This document shows positions 17,471 to 26,229 of a DNA stretch of 64,000 bases, in pieces. The DNA comes from Clostridiales bacterium. GTDB lineage: Bacteria > Bacillota > Clostridia > Oscillospirales > Oscillospiraceae. Position 1 is the first letter of the stretch, and each line of letters starts with the position of its first letter. A program made the position numbers and the translations under genes. The stretch covers positions 26,078 to 90,077 of the forward strand of contig JALFJQ010000014.1 of NCBI GenBank assembly GCA_022775085.1, given 5' to 3'. Under the pieces are notes generated by a model. The model ran no database searches, had not been told where the DNA came from, and worked only from the letters and a program-made list of their open reading frames with translations.

Positions 17471-17494
17471 TGTGAAAAACTCCTCAGTAGCAGA

Positions 17495-17518
17495 GTAGGA
17501 CGGGGTTATGACCCCGCC
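17495..17518. repeat. degenerate family B palindrome
   Basis: GTAGGACGGGGTTATGACCC and the following CGCC match the family B repeat at 1831 with a few substitutions. It lies between the DUF89 start and the HAD gene end. Confidence 0.65.
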
Positions 17519-17633
17519 GGCCCGGTTGGATTTTTGCCGGGTAAAAAACGACGCTGAATGTTACATTTTTATAAGAACGAAACCCATGAACGGGAATTGG
17601 TGCGTCGGCGTGGTCAAATATAGGCCCTGCGGC

Positions 17634-18257
17634 TTAAAGGCTCAGAAGGTCGGCAAAGCTGTCAATTTTATAGTCGTATCGGTCAGGCGTTCCGAAACCG
17701 TAGGATGCCCAGATGAAAGAGATCCCCGCCTCCTGCGTGGCCTCGCAGTCGAGCTGGGTGTCACCGACATAGGCACAGTCTGTGACGTGATACGTTTCCA
17801 TCAGGGTACGGATGGTGGCCCCTTTGTTGGTGCCGGTTTCTCCGAAGCAAAGGTGGCCCTGAATCAGACCCGTCAGACCCAGCTTTTCCATGCACAGCTC
17901 CGGATACCCCTTCTGGCTGTTGCTGACGATGAACAGGCGGTGCGTTTTTGCCAGCTGCTCCATGGTTTCCCGGATGCCGGGATACCCAATGCGGCAGGGG
18001 TTTTCCTGCAAATGCCTGTCCCCGGCGTCCATGCACCGATTCATCAGGGCATAGCGCTCCGGCACGGGAACGGAGGGGAAAATGATGTCGGCGATGTCCG
18101 TCATGACCTTGCCGAACAGGGGCAGGAACGTATCCGCGTTCACCGCCAGCTGGGACAGCCCCTCCTTTTCCAGTTGGGCATTGTAGCCCTCGGCGATCAC
18201 TGCCCGGGAGTCCCAAAGCGTGCCGTCAATGTCAAAAATCAAGCTTTCGTATCGCAT
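17634..18257 (-). CDS. HAD-superfamily phosphatase
   Basis: A 207-residue haloacid-dehalogenase hydrolase of the phosphoglycolate phosphatase/beta-phosphoglucomutase type. Motif I is FDIDGTLWDS, motif II is LFIVSNSQKG, and the C-terminal acidic motif is YVGDTQLDCEA. It probably dephosphorylates a small sugar phosphate or nucleotide; the substrate is unknown. GGAGG is four bases from the ATG. Its start overlaps the end of udk by 19 bases, so it belongs to a murI-udk-HAD operon. Confidence 0.9.
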   Translation of the reverse strand: MRYESLIFDIDGTLWDSRAVIAEGYNAQLEKEGLSQLAVNADTFLPLFGKVMTDIADIIFPSVPVPERYALMNRCMDAGDRHLQENPCRIGYPGIRETMEQLAKTHRLFIVSNSQKGYPELCMEKLGLTGLIQGHLCFGETGTNKGATIRTLMETYHVTDCAYVGDTQLDCEATQEAGISFIWASYGFGTPDRYDYKIDSFADLLSL

Positions 18258-18877
18258 ATATCCTCCAAATGCCGCTGAATGCGGCCTGTGATCATATCCA
18301 GCGCGACCCAGTTTTCTCCACCCTCGGGAACTACAATGTGCGCGTATTTCTTGCTGGGTTCCACATATTTTTCGTGCATGGGCTTGACCGTCTGCTGGTA
18401 TTGGGTCAGCACGCTTTCCAGGGTCCTCCCACGCTTATTCACATCCCGGGCGATCCGGCGGCACAGCCGGATGTCCGCGTCGGTGTCCACGAAAATGCGG
18501 ATGTCCATCAAATTGCGCAGGGCCTCGTTTTCGAAGATCAGGATGCCCTCCACGATGATGACCTTTTTCGGCACAATGTGCATGGTCTGGTCGGAACGGT
18601 TGTGGATGGTGAAGTCGTAGATGGGGCAGTCGATGGCTTCCCCGCGGCGCAGCATGGAAAGATGATCTGCCATCAGCTCCGTTTCCAGAGAGGCAGGTTC
18701 GTCGTAGTTCAGCCGGCAGCGCTGTTCATAGGTCAGCTCGTCGTGGCGGCGGTAGTAATTATCGTGGCTGAGCACGGTGACCTCGTCCCAGAATTTGCCG
18801 ATGAGATTGTCCATCAGGGTGGTTTTACCGCTGCCGGTGCCGCCGGCGATGCCGATGACCAGAATATCGTTTTCCAT
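18239..18877 (-). CDS. udk: uridine kinase
   Basis: Phosphorylates uridine and cytidine for pyrimidine salvage. The 212-residue protein has the P-loop GIAGGTGSGKTT, HDNYYRRHDELTYEQ, NYDEPASLET, and the lid region RRIARDVNKRGRTLES. The ATG at 18877 is used because AGGAGG is eight bases upstream. The upstream murI stop is two bases away, and the downstream HAD gene overlaps. Confidence 0.94.
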   Translation of the reverse strand: MENDILVIGIAGGTGSGKTTLMDNLIGKFWDEVTVLSHDNYYRRHDELTYEQRCRLNYDEPASLETELMADHLSMLRRGEAIDCPIYDFTIHNRSDQTMHIVPKKVIIVEGILIFENEALRNLMDIRIFVDTDADIRLCRRIARDVNKRGRTLESVLTQYQQTVKPMHEKYVEPSKKYAHIVVPEGGENWVALDMITGRIQRHLEDICDTKA

Positions 18878-18879
18878 TG

Positions 18880-19653
18880 TCAATCCTCCTGTGTAAGCCG
18901 TTCCCGGGACAGCCGCAGCATATCCGGGTCAGGGGAACTGTTGCAGATCGTCACCTCTCCGGGGCCGTTTTCCAGCAGGTCTGCCAGCTCAAGACGCCGC
19001 CGGGTCTCTCTCGCGGTGCCCTCGCCGCCGTCCAGCAGGACCACGTCCTGTCCAAGGACGCGGCGGATGGCTTTTTTCGCGAAAGGATAGTGGGTGCAGC
19101 CCAGCACCACCGCGTCCAGCTGACCCAGATAGGGGCCGAGCACCGTTTTCAGCAGAGCTTCCGTCTCCGGTGAGTCTACCTTCCCGGCTTCCACCAGCTC
19201 CACCAGTCCCGGCGCTGGAATTTTGTAAATGGTGACGTTTTCGTCAAAGCGGTGCAGCAGCGTGTCGAATTTTTCTTCCCGCAGTGTCACCTCGGTTGCC
19301 AGAACGCCTACCCGGCCCCCGGGGAAGTGGTCCGCAGCCACCTTCAGGGCCGGCTCGATGCCTACCACGATCAGCTCCGGATGAGCCGCCCGGACATCAT
19401 TCACCGCTGCCGCCGTGGCGGTGTTGCAGGCGATGACCAGTGCTTTCAGGGGGTATTCCGACAGGAGCTTCCCGACAGCAGTCAGCGTCAGCGCCCGGAC
19501 TTCCTCCGTGGGGCGGCAGCCGTAGGGGGCGTTGGCGGAGTCGCCAAAGTAGAGGAACCGTTCCCCCGGCATCTGCCTTATCAGGTGCCGCAGCACGCTG
19601 ATACCGCCCACGCCGGAGTCAAAAACGGCGATGTAATCTTTCTTTTCGTTCAT
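18880..19653 (-). CDS. murI: glutamate racemase
   Basis: Makes D-glutamate for peptidoglycan. The protein of about 257 residues shows AVFDSGVGGISVL at the start, the first catalytic Cys in VIACNTATAAAV and the second in VVLGCTHYPF. The ATG at 19653 follows GGTGA; an upstream TTG would add four residues. It is first of a three-gene minus-strand group with udk and the HAD phosphatase. Confidence 0.95.
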   Translation of the reverse strand: MNEKKDYIAVFDSGVGGISVLRHLIRQMPGERFLYFGDSANAPYGCRPTEEVRALTLTAVGKLLSEYPLKALVIACNTATAAAVNDVRAAHPELIVVGIEPALKVAADHFPGGRVGVLATEVTLREEKFDTLLHRFDENVTIYKIPAPGLVELVEAGKVDSPETEALLKTVLGPYLGQLDAVVLGCTHYPFAKKAIRRVLGQDVVLLDGGEGTARETRRRLELADLLENGPGEVTICNSSPDPDMLRLSRERLTQED

Positions 19654-19824
19654 GGTTTCACCCAAATCCAGAGAAAATCAACGGATCATTGGAACCGTCT
19701 GAATATCAGAGCATATTTTATCAAATTTTATCTGGTTTTGCAATGCTTCACTGACAGATACGGGGAATTTTCTGACAGATTGTCCCGCTGCCGGGGAAAA
19801 CCGGCGGCGGGATTGGGAAAAACG

Positions 19825-19858
19825 GCAAAAATGTGGGGCGCTCCCGAAAGAGCGCCCC
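19825..19858 (-). terminator. terminator of the microprotein gene
   Basis: Perfect stem GGGGCGCTC/GAGCGCCCC with a six-base loop. On the minus strand it is followed by ACATTTTTG. Confidence 0.8.
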
Positions 19859-19867
19859 GGCCGTTCC

Positions 19868-20011
19868 TTAGCAGCAGCCGCAGTTATTGTTGTTGTCGCA
19901 GCCGTTCCAGCCCCAGCCTCCGCCGCAGTTGCAGAACAGCAGGATCAGGATGACGATCCACCACCAGTTGTTGTTCAGGCAGCCGCACAGACCGTTATTG
20001 TTGCCACACAT
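19868..20011 (-). CDS. Cys/Asn/Gly-rich single-helix microprotein
   Basis: A 47-residue protein too short for most gene finders. It begins MCGNNNGLCGCLNNN, has one hydrophobic helix (WWWIVILILLF) and ends with a second Cys/Gly/Asn block (CNCGGGWGWN, then CDNNNNCGCC). It contains nine cysteines. GGAGG lies seven bases before the ATG, and a strong terminator follows nine bases after the stop, which supports a real gene. The layout recalls small YjcZ-type sporulation proteins of Firmicutes with Cys/Gly-rich flanks, but homology is not claimed. Confidence 0.8.
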   Translation of the reverse strand: MCGNNNGLCGCLNNNWWWIVILILLFCNCGGGWGWNGCDNNNNCGCC

Positions 20012-20029
20012 AGAAATACCTCCGAAGCA

Positions 20030-20338
20030 GGATTTTTTTGAGCTTCACCGCTCATTCCATGTTATTCTGCGCCGGCATTTTTGTGCGGAAGATGGGGCGA
20101 AACTGCGCTTGGGCCGTGGCCTGGGGTATCATAATGGGCAAGAGGGGTCGCGCGCTTTCGCGCGGTGGCACACTCCGAATCCAAACCCTTTTCCGGATCC
20201 GACAATGTGATGTCTATGGCCTTATCCTGTTCGATATAGTCCTGCACCCGCAGGATTTGCTTTCGACTTTCTTGCCGTTTATATACGAGCAATGCCGCTG
20301 GAGGCTTCGGCGCTGATGGATCGGAAGGAAAAAAGCAC
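20030..20338. other. intergenic stretch with no supported gene
   Basis: No reading frame with a ribosome site is convincing on either strand. A small GC hairpin CGCGCG/CGCGCG with loop CTTT lies near 20147-20162. The right edge runs into the thiM promoter. Confidence 0.5.
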
Positions 20339-20367
20339 TTGATTTTTTCCGTGGAAGCGTATATGAT
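20339..20367 (+). promoter_or_regulatory. predicted promoter of the thiM leader
   Basis: TTGATT and TATGAT are separated by 17 bases, about 20 bases before the TPP aptamer. Confidence 0.7.
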
Positions 20368-20385
20368 AGACGCCGACAAGTGAAT

Positions 20386-20472
20386 CAGCAAGGGAGCTTG
20401 TGTTGACAGGCTGAGAGGAAGGAATCACCTTCGACCTTTTACCTGATGCGGGTAATGCCGCCGTAGGGAGCG
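20386..20472 (+). promoter_or_regulatory. TPP (THI-box) riboswitch aptamer
   Basis: Contains the two conserved TPP-binding parts: GGCTGAGAGG at 20409-20418 and ACCTGATGCGGGTAATGCCG followed by GTAGGGA at 20441-20468. It is followed 16 bases later by an intrinsic terminator and then thiM, so excess thiamine pyrophosphate should stop transcription early. Confidence 0.96.
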
Positions 20473-20487
20473 TATGTGTGCATTTTT

Positions 20488-20520
20488 GGACGTTTCCTAT
20501 GGGAAACGTCCATTTTTGTT
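20488..20520 (+). terminator. riboswitch-controlled terminator
   Basis: Perfect stem GGACGTTTCC/GGAAACGTCC with loop TATG, followed by ATTTTTGTT, between the TPP aptamer and the thiM start. Confidence 0.92.
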
Positions 20521-20534
20521 GGGAGAAAGAGAAT

Positions 20535-21335
20535 ATGCTGGGAGAAATCTTGGAACAGACGCAAAGAAAGAATCCGCTTCTGCACTGCATGGTGAATCTG
20601 GTCACCGCAAACGACTGCGCCAATCTGGTGCTGGCCTGCGGGGCGTCTCCCATTATGGCGGAGGACTTGGAGGAAGCGGAGCAAGTCGTTTCTGCCTGTG
20701 ACGGGCTGGTACTGAATCTGGGCACTCCCAGCCCCCGGAAGGTGCAGGCGTTGCTTCTGGCGGGAAAAACCGCGAAAAGCCAGGGAAAGCCGGTTATTTT
20801 CGACCCGGTTGGTGCCGGATGCTCCGATTTCCGAAGGAACGCGGCACACGAAATGATCGAACAGGTTCGCCCGGACATTATCCGGGGCAATGCCAGCGAA
20901 ATTCGCACCCTGCTGCTGGGTACCCTGGCCCGCCGGGGCGTGGATGCCGATGTGGTTGCGGAGGAGCCGCTGGAACTGGCAAGGGCCCTGGCAGAGAAAA
21001 CCGGGGCGGTGGTGGTCATTTCCGGGGATGTGGATGTGGTCACGGACGGAAAAACCGCTTATCGGGTGCGCAACGGGCACCCCATGATGCGCTCCGTCAC
21101 CGGCACCGGCTGCCAGATGTCGGCTCTCATTGGGGCCTACGCCGCCGCAAATACCGAAAAACTGCTTCATAGCGTACTGGCTGGTGTCTGCGGTTTCGGG
21201 CTGTGCGGAGAACTGGCTTACCAACGTCTGAGTGTGTTGGACGGAAACGCCAGCTATCGCAATTACATCATTGACGCGGTATACCATTTGACCGGGGAAG
21301 CCCTGGAGAAGGGAGCCAGATATGAAATTTGCTGA
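20535..21335 (+). CDS. thiM: hydroxyethylthiazole kinase
   Basis: Phosphorylates the thiazole moiety during thiamine salvage. The 266-residue protein has NPLLHCMVNLVTANDCANLV, VIFDPVGAGCSDFRR, IIRGNASEI and the anion-binding VTGTGCQMSALIGAYA. The ATG at 20535 is chosen because the terminator hairpin occupies the DNA just upstream; any earlier start would translate the hairpin. GGGAG lies upstream. Its end overlaps thiE by 14 bases, so the two are coupled. Confidence 0.95.
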   Translation: MLGEILEQTQRKNPLLHCMVNLVTANDCANLVLACGASPIMAEDLEEAEQVVSACDGLVLNLGTPSPRKVQALLLAGKTAKSQGKPVIFDPVGAGCSDFRRNAAHEMIEQVRPDIIRGNASEIRTLLLGTLARRGVDADVVAEEPLELARALAEKTGAVVVISGDVDVVTDGKTAYRVRNGHPMMRSVTGTGCQMSALIGAYAAANTEKLLHSVLAGVCGFGLCGELAYQRLSVLDGNASYRNYIIDAVYHLTGEALEKGARYEIC

Positions 21336-21960
21336 ATCCATGCTGCGGCTCTACGCCGTCACCGACCGAAGCTGGTTGGGAAATCAAACCCTTGCCCAGC
21401 AGGTGGAACAGGCCCTCCGGGGCGGCGCCACCTGCGTGCAGCTGCGGGAAAAGGAACTGAACCCAGCAGCGTTTTTTGCAGAAGCCAAAGAAATGAAAAT
21501 CTTGTGTGCCCGTTATGGGGTTCCGCTCATCATCAACGACAATGTGGAGCTTGCGTTGAAAGTCGATGCCGACGGGGTTCACGTTGGGCAGGAGGACATG
21601 GATGCCCGGGATGTGCGGGGGCTGATCGGCCCTGACAAAATTCTCGGCGTCACTGCCAAAACCATAGAGCAGGCGCAGAAGGCCCAGCTGGCCGGGGCGG
21701 ACTACCTGGGCAGCGGTGCGGTGTTCGGCTCCACCACAAAGTTGAACGCCAAGCCCATGACGAAGGAGCTTCTGCAAAGCATCTGCCAAAGCGTGACCAT
21801 TCCCGTCGTTGCCATCGGCGGCATCCACCGGGGGAACATTGCTTTCCTCGAAGGAACCGGCATCCGGGGGGCGGCAGTGGTGTCCGGCATCTTTTCGGCG
21901 GTGGATATTGCGGAAGAATGCCGCATTTTACGGGCAGAGATCGATAAAATCGTCAAATAA
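21322..21960 (+). CDS. thiE: thiamine phosphate synthase
   Basis: Joins HMP pyrophosphate and thiazole phosphate to thiamine monophosphate. The 212-residue TIM barrel has LRLYAVTDRSW, CVQLREKELN, PLIINDNVELALKVDADGVH, VGQEDMDARD, GADYLGSGAVFGSTTK and VVAIGGIHRGNI. It overlaps the end of thiM. Control is expected from the upstream TPP riboswitch. Confidence 0.96.
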   Translation: MKFAESMLRLYAVTDRSWLGNQTLAQQVEQALRGGATCVQLREKELNPAAFFAEAKEMKILCARYGVPLIINDNVELALKVDADGVHVGQEDMDARDVRGLIGPDKILGVTAKTIEQAQKAQLAGADYLGSGAVFGSTTKLNAKPMTKELLQSICQSVTIPVVAIGGIHRGNIAFLEGTGIRGAAVVSGIFSAVDIAEECRILRAEIDKIVK

Positions 21961-21985
21961 TTGGCCATCCGGAGCAGTCAGGAGA

Positions 21986-22024
21986 CGGATTGCCACACCA
22001 GCGTGCGCGCTGGTTCGCAATGAC
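21986..22024 (+). repeat. interspersed palindromic repeat, family A copy 2
   Basis: Ends CGGATTGCCAC and CGCAATGAC, with central stem CCAGCG/CGCTGG. It lies between thiE and the structured leader of thiW. Confidence 0.85.
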
Positions 22025-22066
22025 AGGTTTCTTCTGTGGCTCTTTGGATAATATTCCTTTGAAAGG

Positions 22067-22229
22067 AGGGCAGGTTCAGTCAGAGGGGGAGCGCCCTGTG
22101 ACGGTGGTATGCAGCGATGGGAAGCCGTGTTCCGGCGTGAGAGGAGACCAGTAAGTCTCGACCGACCGATAGGGATACGATACCCTGTCGTCCCGGGTGG
22201 GAGACTGCATTGCCTCTGCCGCCCTGACT
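22067..22229 (+). ncRNA. unidentified structured leader RNA upstream of thiW
   Basis: A stretch of about 160 bases with nested pairing. Outer helix candidates are CAGAGG (22081-22086) with CCTCTG (22213-22218), and AGGGC with GCCCT. The inner closing helix is ATGCAG (22109-22114) with CTGCAT (22205-22210). Three internal hairpins follow: GCCG/CGGC (22124-22136), GAGAC/GTCTC with loop CAGTAA (22144-22159), and GATAGGG/CCCTGTC (22168-22189). It lacks the TPP signature. It ends 22 bases before the thiW ATG, so it is a candidate cis-regulator. I cannot match it to a known riboswitch. Confidence 0.6.
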
Positions 22230-22251
22230 ATTTTCAAAGGAGATCATCATT

Positions 22252-22764
22252 ATGAAAAAGAATCACACCCTTCGCCTGACCCTTGCCGCGGCACTCTGCG
22301 CCGTAGCCGTTGTTGGCAGTATGCTGTCCTTCCCCGTATTCGGAAGCAAGTGCGCTCCGGTGCAGCATGTTGTCAATGTGCTCTGCGCCGTCCTTCTCGG
22401 CCCCTGGTACGGTGTTGCCGTGGCCTTTGCCGCCAGCCTGATCCGGAATCTGCTGGGTCTCGGCAGTCTGCTGGCCTTCCCCGGCAGCATGTGCGGCGCG
22501 CTGCTGTGCGGCATCGTGTACCACAAGTGCATTAAGGTCATCCCCACCGCCGTGGCGGAAATTCTGGGCACCGGCATCATCGGCGGGTTGCTTGCCTACC
22601 CCATTGCCATTGCCTTCATGGGCGTGTCCGCCGCGAAAGTTGCCTTCTACGCCTACATCATCCCCTTCCTGATTTCCACCACGGCAGGTTCCGTTCTGGC
22701 GGTGGTCATCGTGCTGGCCCTCCAGCGGGCGGGGGCGCTGAGCAAAATTCAGAGCAGACTGTAA
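22252..22764 (+). CDS. thiW: ThiW, ECF transporter S component for a thiamine precursor
   Basis: Substrate-binding membrane subunit (S component) of an energy-coupling-factor transporter, predicted to take up the thiazole precursor. The 170-residue protein has about five or six hydrophobic helices and the family pieces PVFGSKCAPVQHVVNVL, LGPWYGVAVAFAASLIRN and LAFPGSMCGALLCG. AAAGGAG lies upstream. The energising EcfA/T proteins are not encoded in the window and are presumably shared. It is followed by thiD and thiC, and thiM upstream would phosphorylate the imported thiazole. Confidence 0.92.
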   Translation: MKKNHTLRLTLAAALCAVAVVGSMLSFPVFGSKCAPVQHVVNVLCAVLLGPWYGVAVAFAASLIRNLLGLGSLLAFPGSMCGALLCGIVYHKCIKVIPTAVAEILGTGIIGGLLAYPIAIAFMGVSAAKVAFYAYIIPFLISTTAGSVLAVVIVLALQRAGALSKIQSRL

Positions 22765-22833
22765 GTAAATTCAGCGGTACATTGGGGGCACCACCTTGTA
22801 TCGCTTTACAAAAATAATGCAAAGGAGTTTTAT

Positions 22834-23631
22834 ATGAAAACAGCATTATCAATCGCCGGAAGCGATTCCAGCGGAGGCGCCGGGATTCAAGCGGACATCA
22901 AGACCATGACGATGAACGGCGTCTACGCCATGACCGCCATCACTGCCCTGACAGCCCAGAACACCACCGGCGTCCGGGCCATTCAGGAGGTCTCTCCGGC
23001 GTTTCTGCAAGCCCAGATCGACGCGGTGTTCGAGGACATTTTTCCCGACGCGGTGAAGATCGGCATGGTGGCATCCTCTGACCTGATAAAGGTCATAGCG
23101 GAACGGCTGCGGTTCTATGAGCCGGGGAACATTGTGGTAGACCCGGTGATGGTGGCAACCAGCGGTTCTTCTCTCATGAAAACCGACGCGGTTCAGACCC
23201 TGTGTCAGGAGCTGCTGCCCCTGGCCGCAGTGGTGACACCCAACATCCCGGAAGCGCAGATTCTGGCGGAACAGGAAATTAGGGACGAAAAGGATATGCG
23301 CACCGCCGCCAAGACCATCGGCGACCGCTACGGCTGTGCCGTGCTGCTTAAGGGCGGCCACAGCGTCAGTGACGCCAACGATCTGCTCTACGCCGACGGA
23401 GAATACCGCTGGTTCTATGGGAAGCGGATTGACAATCCCAATACCCACGGCACCGGCTGCACCCTGTCCAGCGCCATTGCCGCAAATCTGGCAAAGGGGT
23501 ATGGTCTGGAGGACGCGGTGGGGAAAGCGAAGGACTACATCTCCGGGGCGCTGGCCGCCATGCTGGACTTAGGCCACGGCTCCGGCCCCATGAACCACGC
23601 CTTTGATCTGAATTCAACATTTGGTCAATAA
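22834..23631 (+). CDS. thiD: hydroxymethylpyrimidine/phosphomethylpyrimidine kinase
   Basis: Carries out the two phosphorylations that give HMP pyrophosphate. The 265-residue ribokinase-fold protein shows [18 protein letters not shown] at the start, [13 protein letters not shown] in the middle and [18 protein letters not shown] near the end. AAAGGAG lies upstream of the ATG. It lies between thiW and thiC in the thiamine operon. Confidence 0.96.
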   Translation: MKTALSIAGSDSSGGAGIQADIKTMTMNGVYAMTAITALTAQNTTGVRAIQEVSPAFLQAQIDAVFEDIFPDAVKIGMVASSDLIKVIAERLRFYEPGNIVVDPVMVATSGSSLMKTDAVQTLCQELLPLAAVVTPNIPEAQILAEQEIRDEKDMRTAAKTIGDRYGCAVLLKGGHSVSDANDLLYADGEYRWFYGKRIDNPNTHGTGCTLSSAIAANLAKGYGLEDAVGKAKDYISGALAAMLDLGHGSGPMNHAFDLNSTFGQ

Positions 23632-23654
23632 ATCCGCTTGAAAGGAAGAAACAT

Positions 23655-24959
23655 ATGAGAAACTACGCAACCCAGATGGAAGCCGCCCGCAAGGGCATTA
23701 TCACCCCGGAAATGAAGGCCGTTGCCAAAAAGGAATACCGCACCGAGGAAGAAATCCGTGATTTGGTCGCCCGGGGGCAGGTGGCGATCTGCGCCAATAA
23801 ACTCCACACCTGCATTGAACCCAACGGTGTCGGCTCCATGCTGCGCACCAAGATCAACGTGAATCTGGGCGTATCCCGGGACTGCAAGGACTATGATATT
23901 GAGATGCAGAAGGTCATGGCTGCCGTGAACATGGGCGCGGAGGCCATTATGGATCTGTCCTCCCACGGCAACACCCAGCCCTTCCGCCGGAAGCTCACCG
24001 CCGAGTGCCCCGCCATGATCGGCACCGTGCCGGTCTACGACAGCGTCATCCACTACCAGCGGGACCTCGCCACCCTGACCGCCAAGGATTTCATCGATGT
24101 GGTTCGGCTTCACGCTCAGGACGGTGTTGACTTCGTGACATTGCACTGCGGCATCACCCGCAAGACCATCGACCAGATCAAAAAGCACAAGCGGAAGATG
24201 AACATTGTCTCCCGGGGCGGCTCTCTGGTGTTCGCGTGGATGAGCATGACCGGGCAGGAAAACCCATTCTACGAGTATTTTGACGAGATCCTGGACATCT
24301 GCCGGGAATATGACGTGACCATTTCCCTGGGCGATGCCTGCCGCCCCGGGTGTCTGGCCGACGGCAGCGATGTGTGCCAGATTGAGGAGTTGGTCCGTCT
24401 GGGCGAGCTGACCAAGCGGGCCTGGGCGAAGGATGTGCAGGTCATGGTGGAAGGCCCCGGCCATATGCCCATGGATCAGATCGAGGCCAACATGAAGCTT
24501 CAGCAGACCATCTGTATGGGCGCTCCCTTCTACGTCCTGGGCCCCATCGTCACGGACATTGCCCCGGGCTACGATCACATTACCTCCGCCATCGGCGGGG
24601 CTATCGCGGCGGCCTCCGGCGCGGCCTTCCTGTGCTACGTCACCCCGGCGGAGCATCTGGCTCTGCCCAATGTGGAGGATGTGAAGCAGGGCATCATCGC
24701 CTCCCGCATAGCCGCCCACGCCGCCGACATTGCCAAGAAGATTCCCCACGCCCGGGACATGGACGATGCCATGGCAGACGCCCGCCGCACCTTCGACTGG
24801 GAGAAGCAGTGGCAGTGCGCCATCGACCCGGAAACCGCCAAGGCCATCCGGGACAGCCGCGCCCCGGAGCATGAGGATTCCTGCTCCATGTGCGGCAAGT
24901 TCTGCGCTGTGAGAAGCATGAATAAGGCCCTGAACGGGGAATATATCGACATTCTCTGA
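23655..24959 (+). CDS. thiC: phosphomethylpyrimidine synthase
   Basis: Radical SAM enzyme that converts aminoimidazole ribotide to HMP phosphate. The 434-residue protein shows ALCIEP-type stretches such as [22 protein letters not shown] ([18 protein letters not shown]), and the C-terminal iron-sulfur motif CSMCGKFC, the three-Cys arrangement special to ThiC. AAAGGAAG lies upstream. It is the last gene of the thiamine operon; a bidirectional terminator follows directly. Confidence 0.97.
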   Translation: MRNYATQMEAARKGIITPEMKAVAKKEYRTEEEIRDLVARGQVAICANKLHTCIEPNGVGSMLRTKINVNLGVSRDCKDYDIEMQKVMAAVNMGAEAIMDLSSHGNTQPFRRKLTAECPAMIGTVPVYDSVIHYQRDLATLTAKDFIDVVRLHAQDGVDFVTLHCGITRKTIDQIKKHKRKMNIVSRGGSLVFAWMSMTGQENPFYEYFDEILDICREYDVTISLGDACRPGCLADGSDVCQIEELVRLGELTKRAWAKDVQVMVEGPGHMPMDQIEANMKLQQTICMGAPFYVLGPIVTDIAPGYDHITSAIGGAIAAASGAAFLCYVTPAEHLALPNVEDVKQGIIASRIAAHAADIAKKIPHARDMDDAMADARRTFDWEKQWQCAIDPETAKAIRDSRAPEHEDSCSMCGKFCAVRSMNKALNGEYIDIL

Positions 24960-24960
24960 C

Positions 24961-25000
24961 AAAAAATCGGAGGCACCAGAAATGGTGCCTCCGATTTTTT
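24961..25000. terminator. bidirectional terminator between thiC and cbiM
   Basis: An 18-base perfect stem with loop GAAA; arms start AAAAAATCGGAGG and end CCTCCGATTTTTT. Confidence 0.92.
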
Positions 25001-25007
25001 GGAATTG

Positions 25008-26066
25008 TTATGCGTTGGCTGCTGCTTTTTTCTTTCGGAAGAAGCCGCCGGCCATGCACACCAGAACTGCTACGCCCGCGACAATGGCAGAGCCAAGCAG
25101 ACCGGAAACGGTGGTGCCTGCCGCACTGTCGCTGTTTGCGAAGGCGTAGTCCGGCAGGAATGCGGTCTTTTCCTGAATGGAACCGGCAACCTCGGCCGCG
25201 CCGCTGGAAACGCCGTAGCTTTCCTCGTCCAGACCCATGTTCTCGCTGTAGCCGGACTCGGCGTTGCCGAACATGGACCACTCCAGACCGTCAGGGTTGC
25301 CGCTTGCGAACAGGCTCAGGCCGCCTCCAACAATGGCGACCACAACAGCCAGAATGACGATGGTCGTCTTGAGGGAGTACTTGCCCTCTTTTGCACCGGC
25401 GGTGTTCACATCCATCAGCAGCTCGGGACGGGCCTCATAGACAAACACCAGAACAGCGGAGGTAATCAGGCCTTCGACGAGGCCGATTGCCAGATGGATG
25501 GGCTGCATGATACCCACGAAGGCACCGAAGGGCAGCTCGGTGATGCCGGAAGCGGAGGTTTCCAGAACCACGGAGAAGGCGCCCAGCTGCAACGTGATGA
25601 TACAGCCAAGGATGGAAGCCAGGGTGATCTTTGCCCGGGCCGCGCCCTTGGAGGAGCCGAAGAGCTTGCTTCGCATGATGGGCTTCCATAGTAAATAGTA
25701 TCCCACGAAGCAGCCATAGAAGGCCATGTTCCAGCAGTTGGCACCAAGGGCCAAAAGTCCGCCGTCGGCGAAGAACAGACATTGAATTGCCAGAATCACC
25801 ACCATGGACAAAAAGCCCGCCTGAGGTCCCAGCAGAGCGGACAGCATCATGCCGCCGCACAGGTGGCCGGAGGAGCCGGTGCCGGGAATGGTGTAGTTGA
25901 TCATCTGACCGGCAAAGACCAGGGCGGAGGTAACTGCCATCGTGGGCAGCTTTGCGGTGGCCTCGTCTTTTTTGAGGGCCTTCACGGAAGCGCCCACGGT
26001 GACCGCGGAAGCGGCGTACATGGTGGCGGCAACCGCCGGAGCCAGCAATGCGTCTGCCATATGCAT
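25008..26066 (-). CDS. cbiM: CbiM-type ECF metal transporter component with C-terminal PDGLE domain
   Basis: A 352-residue membrane protein predicted to bind cobalt or nickel for uptake. The N-terminus MHMADALLAPAV supplies the metal-binding amine and His as in CbiM/NikM. INYTIPGTGSSGHLCGGMML and GANCWNMAFYG fit the family. The C-terminus (about 225-352) is a CbiN-like part with GNPDGLEWSMFGN and a final membrane helix followed by a basic tail. GAGGTG precedes the ATG. No ATPase (CbiO) or CbiQ gene is adjacent, so it must use partners elsewhere. Confidence 0.9.
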   Translation of the reverse strand: MHMADALLAPAVAATMYAASAVTVGASVKALKKDEATAKLPTMAVTSALVFAGQMINYTIPGTGSSGHLCGGMMLSALLGPQAGFLSMVVILAIQCLFFADGGLLALGANCWNMAFYGCFVGYYLLWKPIMRSKLFGSSKGAARAKITLASILGCIITLQLGAFSVVLETSASGITELPFGAFVGIMQPIHLAIGLVEGLITSAVLVFVYEARPELLMDVNTAGAKEGKYSLKTTIVILAVVVAIVGGGLSLFASGNPDGLEWSMFGNAESGYSENMGLDEESYGVSSGAAEVAGSIQEKTAFLPDYAFANSDSAAGTTVSGLLGSAIVAGVAVLVCMAGGFFRKKKAAANA

Positions 26067-26171
26067 AGAAATGCACCTCGTTTCTGTTTGATGGCCTTAT
26101 TATAGCAGAGCCATATTTTTGACGGAAGCCCCCCGGGGGGATGAAATTTTGGAAATATTTTTCAAGAGATA

Positions 26172-26199
26172 TTGCAATGCAGTACAGGTGCGATATAAT
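26172..26199 (+). promoter_or_regulatory. predicted promoter upstream of prsW
   Basis: TTGCAA and TATAAT are separated by 16 bases. The leader to prsW is long and contains two repeat copies. Confidence 0.6.
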
Positions 26200-26229
26200 T
26201 AGGGAAAGGGGAACTTATCAGATTATCAT

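Noticed and set aside
20062..20391. A 109-codon minus-strand frame before the thiamine locus
   Set aside because: It overlaps the thiM promoter and the start of the TPP aptamer, and shows no family motif; a decayed gene cannot be excluded but is not supported.
22067..22229. Reading the thiW leader as a TPP or cobalamin riboswitch
   Set aside because: GTGAGAGG and GGAGACC resemble parts of those motifs, but the second TPP half is missing and the cobalamin core sequences are not present in order.
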